DNA from: Syngnathus acus | Taxonomy: Eukaryota > Chordata > Actinopteri > Syngnathiformes > Syngnathidae | Assembly: GCF_901709675.1 (NCBI RefSeq) | Contig: NC_051099.1 | Coordinates: forward strand, 7,314,001-7,378,000 | Direction of reading: 5' to 3' | DNA: 64,000 nt | Shown here: positions 61,085 to 64,000 of the stretch, piece by piece | Numbering within the stretch: position 1 is the stretch's first letter | Layout: each line of letters starts with the position of its first letter | Position numbers and translations under genes: made by a program | The notes under the pieces: generated by a model | Told to the model about the DNA's origin: nothing | The model's input: the letters and a program-made list of their open reading frames with translations, nothing else | Databases searched by the model: none

Positions 61085-61756
61085 CAAATATAAATATATA
61101 CACATATATCTTTTTTATGACGATTTCTAACAGGACTATAGTCTGTAAAAAAAAAAAAAAAAAATCCAAAGTTCCATTGGTTCTTTTGTTTGAATTTGCA
61201 GTTTGGTTTGTGAAATTTAATCCCTCAGCAAAAAGCTACGCCAAAATGAAGACCTCACTATTTGACGTGTCAGTCATATGTTGGAAACCAATGGAAGCAT
61301 CTATACAATGCAGATATGTGTGTGAGTGTGCGCGCACGCGTGCGTGAAATATGATGAAATATAAATTATATGATATGTGAATATGTCTCCTTTAGAACAG
61401 CCACAATCAGTTCCGATAGATCAACGGGTGGCGTGCGTACGCGTGCACGGACGCGCACATGATGTAGTGCAATATGGCTATAATGTTATGCAAAGAAAGT
61501 TCTACGTGTGTCCAGATTAAAAATTATTTATTGCACTGACAGCATTTTATGCCACAGGTAAAAAGGATTTTATGAGCATGTATTTGTGTTGAGTTATTTT
61601 TTCATTTTACTGAATTCTAAGAGTGCAGGTAAAGTATTGAGTCATATTTATTGTTGTTGGTTTTTTTTGCTCAATTTTTACTTTTGTTTATTTATTTGAA
61701 ATTGTCTGTATATTTTTGTATTATTTTCCACATTGAGAAGGTTTTTGCGGTCTTGC

Positions 61757-61764
61757 TGTAAATA
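61757..61764 (+). promoter_or_regulatory. Candidate Pumilio-binding element in 3' UTR
   Basis: TGTAAATA on the transcribed strand matches the UGUANAUA consensus for PUF-family proteins. It would be in the mRNA only if the distal polyadenylation signal is used. A single 8-mer is weak evidence. Confidence 0.3.
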
Positions 61765-62192
61765 TGATGCCGTCTGGCTTTAGATTTAGCTGTGGACACT
61801 GCACAATTGATGCCGACTACTCAATCCAACAGAACGACAGCCCAGTTGAACAGCTCCAAAAGAGAAACATCTGCACACACACACACAAGACACACACACA
61901 CACGCACACACACATACACACTAATATAAAAGCAAGCATCCAATCACATCCATGAACAGAATGTTTTCAGTTTGATTATTTGAGGGTTCCGTGTATTTCT
62001 TAATATCTCTCTCAGCCATCCATATCATAGTGTGATATTCCATATTACAAGAAAGTATATTAATTTTTACAGAAAAGATTGATTATAACAAAGTTGACTG
62101 ATGCAGAAAACTTATATTTAAACAATGACAATATCGAGCAAATTAAAATGTTCCAGTTCAGTGATGCGCTTGTTGTAAATTAGCTATGAAAT

Positions 62193-62198
62193 AATAAA
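62193..62198 (+). terminator. dlg4: Candidate polyadenylation signal (distal)
   Basis: AATAAA within ATAATAAAATTAATTT, 2.4 kb after the stop. It is the last candidate before the MITE pair starting at 62,662. Confidence 0.35.
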
Positions 62199-62661
62199 AT
62201 TAATTTAAAACGCTTTTGAAAATGGACTCACAAGACTTGTTTATGTTTGATAGAAATTATTTGTGTTGACGGTTGGCGGTGCGACCAGGGGAGGGCACTC
62301 CTCCTCCGTTTGTAAACTCTCATGCTGAGCTCCTCATCTCAGCAACCATTTTCTTTCTTTGACAAAAGCACACAGTGGAAGCCCATTGAGAACACGTGAA
62401 ACAATAGTGCGAGCGTGTGTGTGTGAACATTTGCACTCTTCTCACACACACAACTCCTGATTTAAATGCAAATGACTGCAAAACATGAAAAGTGTCATTT
62501 GATGCCAAGACTTTTTACAAGAAAAAAAGAAAATATGCACTAAGCACAATGTAAGTATTCTACAGGCAAACATAATATGCAAGAAGACTTTCACAACTAC
62601 TATAAGTGATTCATTACATGCTGTAATATTAGAGCAGAATATAAAAAATATACCTCTAAGG

Positions 62662-62984
62662 CAGGGGTGTCAAACTCATTTTTTTCGCGGGCCGGATTGT
62701 AGTCATAGCTTCTTTCGGAGGGTCATTATGACTGTCAACCCAAATAAATGTATGAGCACCTCATATTATATACAGTAAAAGCTACAAAACAAACTGACAA
62801 ATAACTCGTTTTCAAATCAGACGAGTAAAAACTGGTCAAATATTTAAAAAAAAGATATTAAAAGTGAAGACAATTAGCAATTCTAGTATTGACACGAATT
62901 TGATGCACAATTTGTCTTCGCGGGCCACATAAAAAGATGTGGCGGGCCGTATCCGGCCCCCGGGCCTTGAGTTTGACATCTGTG
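62662..62984 (-). mobile_element. hAT MITE, reverse orientation (copy C)
   Basis: Same family as 26,781, inverted: it starts CAGGGGTGTCAAACTC and ends GAGTTTGACATCTGTG. Perfect 8-bp target duplication CTCTAAGG (62,654-62,661 and 62,985-62,992). Confidence 0.92.
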
Positions 62985-63090
62985 CTCTAAGGGTATTGTT
63001 ATATTGTCTATCTACAAATGTTGCTGCACCGATTGTTTTCAAATATCCGTTTTTTTTAAAGCCACACACTGCAGATGTTATAAGTAAGCC

Positions 63091-63402
63091 CATAGGTGTC
63101 AAAACTCAAGGCCCGGGGGCCAGGTACGGCCCGCCACATCATTTTATGTGGCCCGAGAAGACAAATGTTGCATCTACTTTGTGTCATTACTAAAATTACA
63201 AATTGTCTTCACTTTTTAAAAATAGAGATATTGCTTTCAATTTTTATCAAATTAATCATTTTAAGCTATACAATTTTCAATAGTCTCTGATTTCAGAACT
63301 AGTTATTCATCAGTTGTAGAAGACGTTGGCAGTAATAATGGCACTCCGAGGGAAATTATAACTACAATGCGTCCCGTGACAAAAATGAGTTTGACACCCC
63401 CG
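63091..63402 (+). mobile_element. hAT MITE (copy D)
   Basis: Starts CATAGGTGTCAAAACTCAAGG and ends GAGTTTGACACCCCCG. The flanks AGTAAGCC and TTTCTAGC do not agree, so the duplication is lost or the ends have eroded. It is opposite in orientation to the copy 106 bp upstream. Confidence 0.85.
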
Positions 63403-64000
63403 TTTCTAGCATTACGGATATGGATATGGATGCAAAACACAAACCCGTTCATCCACATTCTTCTTGATTTATTCTAGCAGGAAGTCTCCTGCAAAAAGAA
63501 GCATCAATTAGTTGATGACAGATGATAAGGCAGAAAGAGGGTTGAGTGTCTAGCCAAGGTCAAGAATAAGTTTGGCGGATATCCTCCAATCAGCCATGAG
63601 CAGGTGTCCGCAGCAAACAGAATGCCATGGAATGCATCATTCCGGATGGTGTGACATGCGCACTTCTGTTCTTTGCAAGACAGATGGATGATGAGAAAAA
63701 TCACTCAAACAAGTTCTCTTTTTAAGATGTCCTCACTCATGGCCACACATGGGAATGGATTTAAAAGTGCATTTTATGAGATCATTTTCAATGACCTGAT
63801 CACAGTTTCCAGGCTGGAACGATGCATTTCATATAATATATGACAAATGATAGCGTAGCCATGTGGTCATAGCCTCACGTGTTTTCTCTTTAATTTAGAA
63901 AATTTCAAGATGTTCCAAGTCAGAAATGCGCTGCTAATTTACTGCAAGCATCCTGTTAGTGCTGCCAGCAAGCCAAGTAAATCTTACAAAAGAAGCCAAA
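63403..64000. other. Downstream flank, no gene seen
   Basis: Unique-looking AT-rich DNA with no supported exon, repeat or RNA gene. Confidence 0.5.

Larger units (their letters stand above)
59782..62198 (+). other. dlg4: dlg4 3' UTR (extent inferred)
   Basis: No coding frame follows the stop. The first AATAAA after the stop that I find is at 61,044-61,049, which would give a UTR of about 1.3 kb. A later one at 62,193-62,198 would give about 2.4 kb. The longer form would include TA-rich repeats (61,058-61,110), CG/CA-alternating tracts (61,320-61,345 and 61,427-61,460), U-rich stretches and a Pumilio-type UGUAAAUA. Which end is used cannot be told from DNA. Confidence 0.5.

Overview
This is vertebrate nuclear DNA, most likely from a ray-finned (teleost, probably percomorph) fish. 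Long AT-rich non-coding tracts, many short GT-AG introns, CA and CATA microsatellites, a tRNA-derived fish SINE with an ATGG tail, Tc1/mariner and hAT miniature elements and a vertebrate synaptic gene all point that way. I see no bacterial genes, rRNA, tRNA genes or CRISPR arrays. The species cannot be named from the sequence.

The one gene that can be built with confidence is dlg4, the PSD-95 scaffold of the excitatory postsynapse, on the + strand from about 24.3 kb to about 61-62 kb. I joined 22 coding exons with GT-AG splice sites and matching phases. The result is a 774-residue protein with a palmitoylated N-terminus, three PDZ domains, an SH3 domain, a short HOOK linker and a guanylate-kinase-like (GUK) domain. 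A second first exon at 38.5 kb gives a different cysteine-rich N-terminus that resembles one known from the paralogue DLG2 (PSD-93). Exons 2-5 are all phase 0-0 and divisible by three, so the region before PDZ1 is built from interchangeable blocks. Exon 2 carries a segment that is DLG2-like and missing from mammalian PSD-95. Exon 3 codes for a further 19-residue cassette.

Layout: 1-10.7 kb is non-coding with a hAT MITE, a Tc1-like remnant and microsatellites. 10.7-12.95 kb is a CpG-rich promoter-like block with a possible first coding exon of an unidentified transcript at 12,610-12,676. 13-21 kb is AT-rich and shows no gene. 21.2-22.7 kb is a repeat cluster: a TA-flanked element with an internal 163-bp duplication, a SINE on the - strand and a MITE fragment. 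24.1-24.76 kb holds the dlg4 5' region and exon 1A. 24.76-43.6 kb is the large first intron, with an array of splice-donor-like GTGA repeats, MITEs and exon 1B. 43.6-53.3 kb holds widely spaced exons 2-5. 53.3-59.8 kb holds closely packed exons 6-22. 59.8-62.2 kb is the probable 3' UTR, and 62.6-63.4 kb holds two inverted MITE copies.

The most interesting points are the DLG2-like alternative start, the modular N-terminal exons, a 99-nt intron in PDZ2 that stays open in frame, an extra glutamine codon at an exon edge in GUK, a serine at an exon junction in PDZ1, and the possible unassigned first exon in the CpG block.
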